64,000 nucleotides of DNA from Platanthera guangdongensis (taxonomy: Eukaryota > Streptophyta > Magnoliopsida > Asparagales > Orchidaceae), in NCBI GenBank assembly GCA_039583875.1, contig CM077166.1, forward strand, positions 79,668,564 to 79,732,563, read 5' to 3'. Within the stretch, counting starts at the first letter, position 1; each line of letters starts with the position of its first letter. Both the position numbers and the translations under genes were made by a program. Of this stretch, positions 11,475 through 23,611 are shown piece after piece. The notes beneath the pieces are model-generated. The model searched no databases, was not told the DNA's origin, and saw nothing but the letters and a program-made list of their open reading frames with translations.

Positions 11475-12611
11475 TTATAGAACTTCAACAAATATAAACA
11501 ATTGTGCGTTGTGAATATACATACAACAATAATAAAGTTTAAAATGTATAAGCAGAAAATTATGAGTTTTCTTTGGAGCATCTGAAGAAGGATCCGAAGT
11601 AGGTTTTGAGAAAACCATTATTCTTTTAGGGTCCTCTGCTTCTTTTTGAGTCAGCTTCATGTCTTCAGCACCAAAAATCTTTATTGATGTGGCTCTAGGC
11701 ACTACTGCTTCTGGATGGAGACTCATATAAGTATCAACATTAAAAAGATTTTTCTTTTCATACCTTTCTAATTCTTTCTTCTTATAGGAAGACATGCTTG
11801 AAAATTGATAAGTATCTTTTCCTTCTTCCCTGGCTTTCCTTATCTGTGAAAGAGCTATAATTTCCTTGAATCTGGCTATTCTAAAATTAGGATCCATTTC
11901 TATATCATAGACTGGAGAAAGTGGCCTTTCTGGACTTGATTTTTCTTGCTTATTTCCTTCAGATGTCTGCTGGCTGCTTTGATTCTTTTGTTGTTATTGT
12001 TTGCTACTCCGGGATCTGTGCTGCTGTCTATTGTTGCTCTGAGATGGTCTGGAATGATTAGAAGTTGTAGACCTTTGAGATTGTGAAATACTACCTGCTG
12101 ATCCTGCTGCAGGAGGAGAAGAAGGAGGACCTCTCCTAAATTGTGGATGTGGAGAGTATCTTCTACTCTTATTCCTAGTTTTTAGATCATTATTAGAATA
12201 CCTCATCCAGTGAGGAGTGTCTAGAGTGAGAGTAATGTTTTGTATAATATAATAAGGGGTATCTGCAGTAGGAGAAGGTTTAGGAGCAGCCCTGGAGGGA
12301 ACCTTCTTCTTAAGTTTTCTCGTTTTAGAACCAAAATCTTTTGACTCATCTGAATCATCATCATCATCATCAGATTTTCAGCTGGCTGATCATAAAGAGC
12401 ATCAATTTGTTTTAGCATCTCAACAGAAATTGCTGGAGGAGCCTGTGGCTGTATATCTGTATTTATTATTTCAGCCTGTGGCTGTACAACTATATCTTCT
12501 TTTTCAGCCTGAGGTTGTGGCTCTGTAACTTCTATATCAATGTCTTGAAACATGAAATCATCAAGATTGGGCATGGGGGATTCATCCCAACTAAACGTTG
12601 GAGGTGTGAAA
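11475..12611 (-). pseudogene. X2 of Sire-2, C-terminal part (after the Tekay-1 insertion)
   Basis: The minus-strand frame at 12605-12221 gives FSWDESPMPNLDDFMFQDI and repeated QPQAE segments. After a frameshift in a poly-Asp tract (about 12370), KTRKLKKK and SRRYSPHPQFRRGPPSSPP follow (12330-11994). After a stop, 11897-11475 has FSSMSSYKKKELERYEKK and FNVDTYMSLHPEAVVPR. Order and motifs match X2 of Sire-1, though the sequence has clearly diverged. Basic patches would fit a nuclear or nucleic-acid-binding protein (inference). Confidence 0.6.
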
Positions 12612-15097
12612 TGTAACATCCCGAATCGCAATAGGCCCCTTGTGCATGTTTTTTTAGCCAGGAGAGCTGACTTGGGCTCAGGGGAGTGTTGAAAACTGGG
12701 AAGCATGTAACAGCCAAAAGTCTGGGATTGGAAAATTTTTGGTGACACAGCCTGGGAAACGGGTGTGTCCAAATGCGTGTGCTGCTCGGGTGCATAGCAG
12801 TCGTGAGGTCGACGAAAATGGGTTCGATGAAGTGTTCGGGCGAGACATTCCCCGTGTCACGGGCGTGTCACGGGCGTGTCCCATCCGATACGGGCGTGTC
12901 GAAGGGCGTGTGTTCCCTCTGATCGACGAACAGCGCTCGACAAACGTCGAGTGTCAAGTATGGGGTACATGACCTGTGATACGGTTGTGTCATAGGGCGT
13001 GTCCCGCTCATCCTCGAGTAGCTCTCGTGTAGGTCGAAATATACTCGAGTAGGTGGAAAAGTACTCGAGTAAGAGGCAGTGACATGGGCGTGTCCCATCC
13101 GACACGAGCATGTTGGAAGGCGTATGTTCCCTCTGGTCGATGACCAGTGCTCGACGATCGTCGAGTGTCAAGTATGGGGTACACGGCCTGTGACACGGGC
13201 GTGTCACAGGGCGTGTCCCGCTCATCCTCGAGTAGCTCTCGTGTAGGTCGAAATGTACTCGAGTAGGTGGAAAAGTACTCGAGTAAGAGGGGATGACACG
13301 GGTGTGTCATCCTAGTATCACGGGCGTGTCCTATCTGGGTACTCGAGTAGTTGGTTTTCTCTCGAGTAAGTCCTCTCGAGTAAGTCTCGAGAGGGTTTCA
13401 CGCCCCATGTCACGGGCGTGACTGGGCCGACATGGGCGTGTCACACCCGTGTGTCGTGTCGAGTATTGAACCGATGCATAAAAACCGTCGTAACGCTTCG
13501 CCTAAGAAGGACACGGGTAAGGACACGGGCAAGGACACGGGCGTGTCCCTACCCGTGTCACTTTTATATAAAAGGGGAAGTGATAACCCTAGCCGTTTTC
13601 ACTCCTCATTCCAGCCGTTTTTCTGAGAGAAACTCATGTTGAGAGAAGGAAGTCGTTGGATCTAGTTCTAGAGGAGAAGATCCGCCGCCGTCGTGGAAAA
13701 GAAGATTCCGCCGAGAAGAGTCACGTGATCCATGGTCGGAAATGGTGGAAATGCCGGAAATGAGGTGAGCTTCCTACCCTCTCCCTTGGTGCTAGATCTT
13801 TAGTTATTTTCTTAGGAGAGATATCGACTCAAGAGAGTTTTGATGGAGAGAAGGAGTTTTCTAGGGACGGCGATGCTAGGACATGTGTTCTAGGTTTTAG
13901 ATCTCTTCAACCTCCCTTTCTTCTATGTGATGATGGGTGGATGGTTTCGTGAAGAATCATGTCCCTTTGAGGGTGAATAAGGGAGGAGGAATTTCTGGAG
14001 TGATTTTGGAAGATCGACTTGAAGAGGAAGATGAACCGATGCCGTTCATTCCGATGGATGGTTTCGTGAAGAATCATGACCCTTTGAGGGTGAATAAGGG
14101 AGGAGGAATTTCTGGAGTGATTTTGGAAGATCGACTTGAAGAGGAAGATGAACTGATGCCGTCCATTCCTCTTTAAGATATGTGCAGAATCTGTATTCTG
14201 CGCGCAGTGATCTTCTTGGCCATTTTCATTTAGGATGTGGCCAGATCTGAGCTTTAGACTAAACACGAAAGTTGAAGCCCTTGAAACTATCTTTCCAACG
14301 AATGGTTGCACTTCTTCATGCGAATTTTTTAGCCACGGGAAAGTCTGAACGAACTTGACATTCGATAAATCCTGCATGCAGAAATTGTGTTCTGTACGCA
14401 GCGGACTTCAAGGCTGATTTCAAATGGGATACACTCAAATCTGGGTTGTGAGCTGAATATGAAAGTTGTAACACAAGGAAAGACCTTTCCATCGAGGGGT
14501 TACATGTCTTCACCGGATTCCTGTAGCTTCGGGAATATCCGGTCAAATTTGCTGTCCAGATTAATTCTGCACTTAAATTCTGGGGTTTATATAATATGAA
14601 TTTGAATTCGGTGGAATCGATGTTGCTAATTAACTCTAGATTTTGATGAATTATTTTATGCTTACCACCGTAGTGCTATGAATGGTAAATCTTGTTAATT
14701 AGATTTCATAAAACTGAATTGTGGAGCAACCTTTAATGCATGATATGACTTACTAAAATTGATAGATTATTATAAATGCGCATTATGTTTATAATATGAT
14801 GAATGAAATGACTAGATACAAATTAGTAGATTATTATTAATGCGCATCATGCTTGTAATATGTTGAAATAATTTAGACATATATGCTTAGTGTGGATTTG
14901 ACTTCTTCTTGCTTATATTATGGTTGGGTTGGCATGTGTATATTGATATTGGTTGTAGCCGTCAGAATAGGCGTCTTGTGCTACAGATTAGCCCGTGCGT
15001 TAATGCTACCGCAAGGCGGCTGTTCCGGGCATAAGACCCCCTTTGTGCCGTGTTTTGGGATTCGGGAGGGCGGGGGGGGGGGGGGGGGGGTATTACA
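12612..15097 (+). repeat. 5' LTR of Tekay-1
   Basis: 2486 bp, TGTAACATCCCG to TATTACA. U3 holds GACACGGGCGTGTC palindromes, CTCGAGTA pairs and TCGACGATCGTCGA, arranged as a 214-bp tandem duplication (compare 12955 and 13169). TATA box TATATAAAA at 13565-13573. A ~120-bp unit is duplicated at 13937-14175 (GGTTTCGTGAAGAATCATG), and an older, diverged duplication spans 14176-14560. A run of about 19 G precedes the final TATTACA. Confidence 0.88.
12720..13560 (+). repeat. Mixed palindrome array (ACACGGGCGTGT / CTCGAG / TCGACGA) in the Tekay-1 5' LTR
   Basis: Dense near-palindromes of three word types alternate: GACACGGGCGTGTC, ACTCGAGTA and GTCGACGATCGTCGA-like. The same array is at 18995-19805 in the 3' LTR. 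ORFs seen across it on both strands are by-products of the repeats. Confidence 0.88.
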
Positions 15098-15640
15098 AAT
15101 GGTATCAGTTTACCACGATACTCAACTAAAGAAGTCATTCAACAATGGTACCACCCCCGTTCGATTAGTCAGTTTGCGGACAAACTGACTTAGCAGAAGC
15201 AGTGGTGTGCCCATATGTAATTCACACTAAGTATGTCCAACTTTGACCCTACGATTAGCTAACCTGACCTTAGGTACGTACCTGTATACGTCGATCTCCT
15301 AAGGTTTGGACGACCCTATGTATGTAAACATATTGTATAAAGTCTTGCGAGATCCCCTAGGGCAAGCACTTTTGTTTATTGCGGATTTTGAATCTAGAAG
15401 AGATAATAGATATTATAGATTTCCTAGGGCAACCACTTTTATTTATAGCAGACTCGAGCTTGGTGGAGATAATGGATATGGTAAAGTGGTTGGAAGAGGG
15501 TCTTTTGGGTGTTCAGACAACCGTTAAGAGACTCACTGAAGCATGACCCAACTTCAGGACGAGGACTACGAGGAAGAAATTTTGCATTTGTCCTTAGTCT
15601 GCCTAAGTTGTTCTAGGAATCTGGCTTGAGCCTTCACAAT
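15098..15640 (+). other. Leader of Tekay-1; PBS and gag-less stretch
   Basis: The PBS reads TGGTATCAG at 15100-15108, two bases after the LTR, complementary to the initiator Met-tRNA 3' end. The rest has only short ORFs. A small internal duplication (CCTAGGGCAA...CTTTT at 15355 and 15423) is visible. No CCHC zinc knuckle or gag motif. Confidence 0.7.
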
Positions 15641-15906
15641 TCTGATACTTGAGCGTAATTGTTAATGAGAAAACGACCAATACGCTATTTGATACCGGTG
15701 CGTCACATTCTTTTGTGTCTAAGGACTTCATTAAGGACATGGAGGGCATACAATACTTTACTGGTATAGCCCGACGAGTGCGCCTCCCGGACGGCTCGGA
15801 GATGATTGCAACCGCTAAGTGTGAGATCGAGATATTCATTGAAGGAGTTGGCGCTGGACATGAAAGATGTACGGGTAGTGCTGAACGTTCCCTAGGTATT
15901 TCCTGA
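15641..15906 (+). pseudogene. Aspartic protease fragment of Tekay-1
   Basis: The frame at 15649-15903 contains TLFDTGASHSFVSKDFI. D-T-G is the retropepsin catalytic triad, and SHSFVS is typical of chromovirus proteases. GVRLPDGSEMIATAKC-like sequence follows, then a premature end after DMKDVRVVLNVP-like sequence in the neighbouring frame. It would cleave Gag-Pol. The second half, up to the RT linker, is shortened. Confidence 0.8.
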
Positions 15907-17150
15907 GAAACTACCAGGACTACCCCCGCATAGAGAAGTTGACTTCCATATTAATCTAGTACCGGGTGCCAAGCCTGTATCCAAGGCCCTTACCGAATGG
16001 CCCCGAAGGAACTCGCAGAGTTTAGAGTTCAACCGTAAGAACTGGTGGAATCAGGGTTCGTTCGCCCCAGTTCGTCACCCTAGGGAGCCCCTGTATTGTT
16101 CGTGAAGAAGAAGGATGAAACTCTGCATTTGTGCAAAGATTATCGGGAACTCAATCAGTTGACGGTGCGGAACACTTATCTGCTACCTCGGATCGACGTG
16201 TTATTCGACCAACTAGTGGGAGCGCATTGGTTTTCTAAGCTGGACTTGCGCTCAGGGTATTATCAGTTGAGAATATAAGAAGGGGACATCCAGAAAACGG
16301 CCTTTAGTTCAAGATATGGGTTGTACGAGTTCACTGCAATGCCGTTTGGGCTCACAAATGCCCCTTCGGCCTTCATGAGCTTGATGAACAAGGTGTTTGA
16401 ACCATATTTGGATGTCTTCATCATTGTCTTCATTAATGACATCTTGGTCTACTCAAAGACGGAGGAGGAGCATGTTGAGCACTTGACCTTGGTATTAAAT
16501 AAATTAAAAGAGCACACCTTGTTTGCCAAGTTTAGCAAGTGTGAATTCTGGCTTAAAGAGATTGCTTTCTCGGGGCATGTGATCAGTGGAGCAGGACTGG
16601 CGGTGGATCCAGCCAAGGTGCATGCCGTGAAGGAGCGGTCGCCCTTGAAGTCGGCGGATGATGTGAGGAGTTTCCTTGGACTTGCCGGGTACTACCGCAA
16701 GTTCGTAAAAGGATTTTCAAAGATTGCTCTTCCTCTTACTTCATTGACTAAGAAAGGTGGGGCATTTGAGTGACACCCCAATGTGAAGCGGCGTTCCAGG
16801 AGCTGAAGGACAGAATTACCTCCACCCCCATCCTTGCACTTCCGTCTGGGAAGGAAGGATTTCAAGTCTACACTGACGCATCATATCAAGGGATGGGAGC
16901 GATGTTGATGCAACACAGACACATGATTGCCTATGCTTCAAGACAGTTGAAGAAGCATGAAATCAATTACCCAGTTCATGATTTGGAATTGGGAGCAGTG
17001 GTGTTCACCTTGGAGGTTTGGAAGCATTATCTATACGGCATCCACTGCAAGATCTTTTTAGATCACAAACACTTGAAGTACGTTCACACTCAGAAGTAGT
17101 TGAACTTGAGACAATGACGATGGCTAGAATTTCTATGCGACTATGAGTTC
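15905..17150 (+). pseudogene. Reverse transcriptase and RNase H of Tekay-1
   Basis: Starts in broken frame with VPGAKPVSK near 15960, then [20 protein letters not shown] (16096 on), [17 protein letters not shown] and [17 protein letters not shown]. The catalytic box reads [10 protein letters not shown] (16429-16458): the usual first Asp of F-I-D-D is Asn, which would abolish polymerase activity. [17 protein letters not shown] links to RNase H (16770-17099: [46 protein letters not shown]). Stops at 16276, 16771 and 17097. Confidence 0.85.
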
Positions 17151-17153
17151 ATC

Positions 17154-18480
17154 ATGAACTTCCACCCCGGAAAGGCGAACTCGGTGGCCAATGCATTGAG
17201 CAGAAAAGTACCAGACTCAAGCCCGGAGTCTCGGTTGATGAGTATGGAGTTGGCTTGGAAGATTGAGGAGATGGATATTACCTTAGTATATAAGGCTCCT
17301 TCGGAAGAGTATACGGAGTACTTGGCAACCATAAGCATAGTTTGTGATATCCGAGACCGAATCCGGGCGGAGCAAGGAAGGGATGCGGCTCTGGCCCCAA
17401 CGGTCAAGGTAATCGAAGATGGGACTTCTGACGAGTATACACTAAAAGACAGCCTCGTTTATTTCCGTGGTTGGCTATACATTCCCAAGGGCGGAAGAAT
17501 CCAGGAGGATATATTGAGAGAGGCACATTGCTCTCAGTATTCGGTGAACCCGGGTATTACCAAGATGTACGCCGGCTTGCGGAAGACCATGTGTTGGCCG
17601 GGAATGAAGAAGGATGTCCGATATTTTGTTACACACTGTGAAGCTTGTCAAGAGTGAAGGCAGAATACAAGAGCCTCGGTGCTTTGTTATAATCGTTGAC
17701 CATCCCCGAATGGAAGTTCGAGGATATCTCCATGGACTTCGTCCATGGGTTACCTCGCTCAAGCTCCGGGAATGATTCAGTGTGGGTGATAGTTGATCTC
17801 CTGACGAAAGTAGCCCGGTTTATCCCAATGAAGAAAGATGCTCATGTAGATGTCTTAGTATGCCTCTTTGTGGAGCAATTAGTACGGTATCATGGCGTGC
17901 CTAAGACGATCGTGTCTGATCGTGATGGTCAGTTTACCTCCAATGAGTGGAAAGCGGTACAGGCGTATTTGGGCTCGCACCTTACCTTCAGCACCGCGTT
18001 TCATCCTCAGACGGACAGGAAATCTGAAAGGACCATCCGAACATTGGAAGATTTGTTGAGATTATGTGTGTTGGATAGAGGAGAGCCGTGGGAAAGGCTC
18101 TTACCGTTGGTAGAATTCTCCTACAATAACAGCCACCAGGCTAGTATCAGCATGGCTCCTCATGAAGCTCTTTATGGAAGGAGGTGTAGAACCCCCTTGT
18201 CTTGGGTGCAAGATGAAGACCCAAAGGCTTTGGGTGTTGAATATATTGAGGATACCAATGCGGCGGTTAGACTGATTCGGGATCGCATGTTGGAACCTCA
18301 AAGTCGGCAGACAAAGTATTATAATGCAAAGCACCGGATGGTGGAATTTCAAGTGGGTGATAAGGTGTTCCTGAAAATCCGACCGATTCATGGAGTGTCA
18401 CGTGTGCGTGGTGTGAAAAAGCTCAGCCCAAGGTATGTTGGGCCTTATACTATATTTGTAAAGGATTGGCCCACTGTCAT
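17154..18480 (+). pseudogene. Integrase of Tekay-1
   Basis: Frame 17154-17657 ends with the H2C2 zinc finger (HCSQYSVNPGITKMY, YFVTHCEACQE). The core is open at 17696-18586: MDFVHGLPRSSSGNDSVWVI, IVSDRDGQFTSNEW, FHPQTDRKSERTIRTLEDLL. The D and E of the D,D(35)E triad are visible, and the normally conserved DGQSER is DRKSER. The C-terminal GPY region reads LSPRYVGPYTI at about 18424-18456. At 296 aa this is the longest intact stretch of the element. One stop separates finger and core. Confidence 0.85.
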
Positions 18481-18790
18481 ATCGGTTGGAGTTACCGCCC
18501 GAGCTAGAGAACCTCCACGACGTGTTCCATGTGTCGTCGCTTTGAAAGGCGATGTTGCGGCCCGATCGATATATCCCCACAACTAATGGTATTGTGGCAT
18601 TTGATAGGTCTGTGCGACTAGAGCCGGTGTGGATCGTAGATAGCGAGACAAGAAAGTTATGCAACAAAAGTGTTCCCTTGGTGAAGGTGATATGGTCCAA
18701 TCATGGGAAGTAGGAATATACATGGGAGCCAATGAATGTGAAGCAAAAAACATTATCCGGAGTTGTTTGCTCAAGGTAGTTTTTTTAAAA
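18480..18790 (+). pseudogene. Chromodomain-like integrase tail of Tekay-1
   Basis: In shifted frame after 18588 the sequence gives RSVRLEPVWIVDSETRKL, then VPLVKVIWSNHGK, a stop and EYTWEP. The pattern V-x-W-x-x-H-G...E-x-T-W-E matches the chromodomain-like end of Tekay integrases, which in chromoviruses targets insertion to marked chromatin. Frameshift near 18460-18590. Confidence 0.7.
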
Positions 18791-18874
18791 GCATATTATA
18801 TTTCTATTATGCTTTTCTCTCCATAGCCTAAGCCTGATTTCGGGGACTAAATCTTTTATTTTGTTTATAGGATT

Positions 18875-21334
18875 TGTAACGTCCCGAATCGCATTAGGCC
18901 CTTTGTGCGTGTTTTTGAGCCAGGAGAGCTGACTTGGGAGTGCTGACAAATGGGAAGCATGTAACAGCCAAAAGTCTGGGATTGACAAATTTTTGGTGAT
19001 ACAGCCTGGGACACGGGTGTGTCCCAGGGCGTGTCCTACTCGGGTGCGTAGCAGTCTCGAGGTCGACGAAAATGGGTTCGATGAAGTGTTCGGGAGAGAC
19101 ACGCCACATGTTACGGGCGTGTCACGAGCGTGTCCCATCCGACACGGGCGTGTCGGAGGGCGTGTGTTCCCTCTGATTGATGAACAGCACTCGACGAACA
19201 TCGAGTGTCAAGTATGGGGTACACGGCCTGTGACACAGGCGTGTCACAGGGCATGTCCCGCTCATCCTCGAGTAGCTCTCGTGTAGGTCGAAATATACTC
19301 GAGTAGATGGAAAAGTACTCGAGTAAGAGACAGTGACATGGGCATGTACCATCCGACACGGGCGTGTCAGAGGGCGTGTGTTCCCTCTGGTCGGTTACCA
19401 GGGCTCGACGATCGTCGAGTGTCAAGTATGGGGTACACGACCTATGACACGGGCATGTCACAAGGCATGTACAGCTCATCCTCGAGTAGCTCTCGTGTAG
19501 GTCGAAATGTACTCGAGTAGGTGGAAAAGTACTCGAGTAAGAGGGGGTGACACGGGCGTGTCATCCCAGTGTCACGGGCGTGTCCTATCCGGGTACTCGA
19601 GTAGTTGGTTTTTTCTCGAGTAAGTCCTATCGAGTAAGTCTCGAGAGGGTTACATGCCCCATGTCACGGGCATGACTGGGCCGACACGGGCGTGTCCCAC
19701 CCGTGTGTCGTGTCGAGTATTGAACCGACGCATAAAAATCGTCGTAATGCTTCGCCTAAGCAGGATACGGGTAAGGACACGGGCGTGTCCCTACCTGTGT
19801 CACTTTTATATAAAAGGGGAAGTGATAACCATAGCCATTTTCACTCCTCATTCCAGCTGTTTTTCTGAGAGAAACTCCTGTTGAGAGAAGGAAGTCGCTG
19901 GATCTAGTTCTAGAGGAGAAGATTCGCCGCCGCCATGGAAAAGAAGATGCCGCCGAGAAGTGTCACGTGATCCATGGCCGGAAATTGTGGAAACGCCGGA
20001 AATGATGTGAGCTTCCTACCCTCTCCCTTGGTGCTAGATCTTTAGTTATTTTCTTAGGAGAGATATCGACTCAAGAGAGTTTTGATGGAGAGGAGTTTTG
20101 TAGGGACGGCCATGCTAGGACATGTGTTCAAGGTTTTAGATCTCTTCAACCTCCCCTTTCTTCTATGTGATGATGGGTGGATGGTTTCGTGAAGAATCAT
20201 GGCCCTTTGAGGGTGAATATGGGAGGAGGAATTTCTGGAGTGATTTTGGAAGATCGACTTGAAGAGGAAGATTAACCGATGTCGTTCATTCTGGTGGATG
20301 GTTTCGTGAAGAATCATGGCCCTTTGAGGGTGAATAAGGGAGGAGGAATTTCTGTAGTGATTTTGGAAGATCGACTTGAAGAGGAAGATGAACCGATGCC
20401 GTCCATTCCTCTTTAAGATACGTGCAGAAACTGTATTTTGCGCGCAACGATCTTCTTGGCCATTTTCATGCAGGCTGTGGCTAGATCTGGGCTTTCGACT
20501 AAAAACAAAAGTTGAAGCCCTTGAAAATACCCTTCCAACCAATGGTTGAATGTCTTCATGCGAAGTCTGTAGCCATAGGAAAGTCTAAACGAACATGACA
20601 TCCGATAAATCCTGCATGCAGAAATTGTGTTCTGTACGCAGCGGACTTCAAGGCTGATTTCAAATGGGATACACTCAAATCTGGGTTGTGGGCTAAATAT
20701 GAAAGTTGTAACCCATGGAAATACCTTTCCATCGAGGGGTTACACGTCTTCACCGTATTCTGTAGCTTCAGGAATCTCCAGTCGAAGTTGCTGTCCAGAT
20801 TTATTCTGCAGTTAAATTCTGGGGTTTATATAATATGAATTTGAATTCGGTGGAATCGATGTTGCTAATTAACTCTAGATTTTGATGAACTATTTTATGC
20901 TGACCACCGTAGTGCTATGAATGATAAATCTTGTTAATTATATTTCATAAAACTGAATTGTGGAACAAGTTTAATGCATGATATGACTTGCTAAAATTGA
21001 TAGATTATTATAAATGCGCACCATATTTATAATATGATGAATGAAATGACTGGATACAAATTGGTAGATTATTATTAATGCGCATCATGCTTGTGATATG
21101 TTGAAATCATTTGGACATATATGCTTAGTGTGGATTTGACTTCTTTTTGCTTATATTATGGTTGGGTTGGCATGTGTATATTGATATTGGTTGTAGCTGG
21201 CGGAATAGGCGTCTTGTGGTACAGGTTAGCCCGTGCGCTAATGCTACCACAAGACGGTTGTTCCGGGCATAAGACCCCCTTCATGTCGTGTTTTGGGATC
21301 CGGGTGGGGGGGGGGGGGGAGGGGGGGTCTTACA
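18875..21334 (+). repeat. 3' LTR of Tekay-1
   Basis: 2460 bp, TGTAACGTCCCG to GTCTTACA, collinear with the 5' LTR including the 214-bp duplication (19209, 19423), TATA box (19807-19815) and the end G-run (21305-21327, interrupted by one A). Differences are mostly single-base, many of them transitions, so the insertion is not recent. Confidence 0.9.
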
Positions 21335-21710
21335 AGAAATCCTTTGGCTCTATATCAGTTACTTGTTCTGTAATATTCTCAATAACTATAAAACTTATCC
21401 TTAGTTGTTCCAAAACTACAGGACTTATTGAGGCTGTATAACAAACTATAGCTTTAGAATAACTATCAAAAACTGGTAAATTTCTTCTATAAATTGTATC
21501 AAAAGAATGAAGTAATGAAGATATATCAACTGTGGGATTAATGATAAAATCACCAATAATGATTACTTCTGGAGTTGAATAATCTACTACTTCTTCATCT
21601 GTGCAAACTGAAGTCATTTCTGCATTTGCTTCTGGAACTAATGGAGTTTCTTTATTAACTGCTGGAATTACTGGAGATATTGCTACTGCTGGAGCATCTT
21701 CATAGGACAT
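21335..21710 (-). pseudogene. X2 of Sire-2, N-terminal part
   Basis: Minus-strand frame from ATG 21710: MSYEDAPAVAISPVIPAV, then VIIIGDFIINPTVDISSLL and IVCYTASISPVVLEQLRISF, until Tekay-1 interrupts it at 21335. Sire-1 X2 has the matching VGDYIINPTVNLNSLLDLI and IVPYTSPISPTVAKQLKASF. The start overlaps the end of X1 by about 28 bases in another frame. Confidence 0.65.
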
Positions 21711-23160
21711 CTTCCCCTCCTGGATTCAGAGAGTCCTGAACCCAGGCCCCCAGAAGAAGGGACAATGGAGGAGGAAGCTAGCTTAGAAGAAAGAGTATTT
21801 ATGGAAGTAGTAAGTGGGGCAATAGCCTCTTCTATCAGTGTTTTCAATGTGGGGGTAATGAATTCAAGAATGTTAGCTGATATAGAAGAACAATCAACAT
21901 ATATATAATCATTTGGATTAGTAGATGTTGAAGGTTGATTGGCAGTAGAAGAGGATGACATGGATCAGGTTGGACAGATGGTGAATACTTGTCGAATTGA
22001 GGGTGTTGGAAGTGTTAGAATGTTGGAGGTTGAGACATCAGGGAGGATAGTATCTTCTTGAATATGGGAATGAGGTGGAGATGTATGAATTTGAGGTGAA
22101 AGAGGTGGAGTGTGTTGTGGAGATGGAGATGAAAGTAGATCAAAATTTAGAGATGACAGTAGTGGATCTATATAAAGAGAAGTGGATGGTTTGTCAGTAG
22201 GATGTGATGGTAGATGTTATGGTAGAGGAGATTGAGGAGGTGGAGATGGTGTATCCTCAGAAATGTGGATTGGTGAGTGTGGAGGAGAGGCTGGTATGGA
22301 TGGTTGTTGAAGTGGAGAAACATCAACAAGTGGAGTTGATGAAGGAAATAGAGAATGATGTGGAGATGGATGAGGAGAGGGAATGTAAGGAGTACGAGCT
22401 TCTTCTGTGGTTGGTGAAGTGGCTATTATAACCCTGGTGTCCTTAGAAGATCTAGAGGAGGAGGCCCCAAAGGGCTTGGTGATAACCCTCTCCCATCTTC
22501 CAAAGAGAGCTGATGTGAGCCTCTTTGAAGCTTTAATGAATATGGTCTGGGAGACCAATAATTTTGGGAATTTGGCCTGCAGGAAAAGCCCAAGAATTCT
22601 CCCATATCCAACATCCTTCTTATTTATCTTCTTCTTGATGGAATCAAACAGTATAACTCCCCAGTTCACCGATTTTTGATTTACCAGGGCACTCATCAGA
22701 AGAAATTGGTGCCTGGTTATGTAGTCATGGACAGAGTGCCTGCCCAAGAGTACCTTACTAACAACATATGGTAAGAACTTGTATTCAGCAGACAAGTTCT
22801 TTTTCAGCATTTTGTTAGGGTTTACCTAGGCGTGACACATTCTAACTAGCATATCATTATATTCAGCACTAGACAGTTCTATATCATCTTCTTCACCATT
22901 AACAAACCCAGTAATTTTAGATAAGATTTCTGGTGAAAGAGGAACCTGATGTCCTGAGATCGATCCAATGAGAACTAGAGTGTCCATAATCTTTGTTGTA
23001 TATACCCATTCCTTAATCTCTGTCCCTGGAAGCTGTATCCTTGTTGTCATGAACTTCCTTAACTGCTGAGTCTCAAACAACTGTAAGATGTTTTTGAAAA
23101 TTTGATCGAAATGGCTGAATGAATCCATATCCATGTCGAAGCCGACATCAAATTTCATTC
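21683..23160 (-). pseudogene. X1 of Sire-2 (plant-transposon-protein-like)
   Basis: Minus strand. The conserved N-terminus is at 23157 downwards (MKFDVGFDMDMDSFSHF, QVPLSPEILSKITGFVNG), a TAG lies at about 22828, then [51 protein letters not shown] (22810-22460) and a Pro-rich linker. The end at 21961-21683 contains ILEFITPTLKTLIEEAIAPL and VPSSGGLGSGLSE. It aligns along its length with X1 of Sire-1 but is strongly diverged, which points to long-term conservation within the family rather than recent copying. Three breaks. Function unknown. Confidence 0.65.
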
Positions 23161-23274
23161 CGAAAAGGGTCGCCGCCGAAATCGCCAATGCCCGCAAAAA
23201 CAAGAGATCAAGTGCAAAAGAACTGGAAAGCGTTGGATGGAATTCGATGAAAAATCTAGTTATAAGTTTTTCAG

Positions 23275-23600
23275 TGGCTGAAAAGACGAACTCCATCCGA
23301 CGAATAATAAAACCTTCAAACTCAGTTCGACGAAAAATCTCATAAAGAAATAAAGGAATCGATCTAAGTTTGAAGAAGGGGGGAAAACAATTCATCGTTC
23401 TCCGTTCGGCAAAAATTTTTTCTGAAACAAACTTTGTTGATCTCTGTTTGATGAAAATTTTTCTAAAATAAATTCGTCGATCTCCGTTCGATGAAAAGTT
23501 TTGCAAAGGAAGGTTCGTCGATCTCTGTTCGACGAAAACTCCACGAAGAGCTCATAGTTCGTCGATCTCCGTTCGACGAAAAATGGACAGTTCGTTGACC
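23275..23600 (-). repeat. TTCGTCGA/TCGACGAA palindrome cluster between RNase H and X1 of Sire-2
   Basis: At least six inverted pairs of the type TTCGTCGA-TCTCCGT-TCGACGAA at roughly 50-base spacing (for example near 23480, 23515 and 23560). This is the third place in the same element with this word, besides the LTRs and gag. Confidence 0.85.
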
Positions 23601-23611
23601 ATAAACAAAAA

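Larger units (their letters stand above)
12612..21334 (+). mobile_element. Tekay-1: chromovirus Ty3/gypsy element with two LTRs, internally deleted
   Basis: 5' LTR 12612-15097, PBS at 15100, internal region 15098-18874, 3' LTR 18875-21334. Flanking five-base sites TGAAA (12607-12611) and AGAAA (21335-21339) differ by one base and fit a target duplication. Removing the element restores the Sire-2 X2 reading frame at this point. PR-RT-RNase H-INT order, LTR ends TGTAAC...TTACA and a chromodomain-like tail indicate Tekay/Del. The space before protease (about 540 bp) is too short for gag, and no gag motif is found. Confidence 0.88.

Noticed and set aside
12857..13310. His/Cys/Arg-rich minus-strand ORFs (and 19111-19479, 32116-32373, 38967-39339)
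   Set aside because: They follow the palindromic LTR repeats, overlap each other in several frames and have no start context or homologue. They are by-products of the repeats.
15100..15110. tRNA gene signal (TGGTATCAG) at this and other PBS sites
   Set aside because: Only the short stretch complementary to the initiator tRNA 3' end is present, directly after an LTR; there is no cloverleaf. It is a primer binding site.
22204..22679. Plus-strand Glu/Val-rich ORFs
   Set aside because: They are the reverse strand of the Pro/Ser-rich linker of Sire-2 X1.
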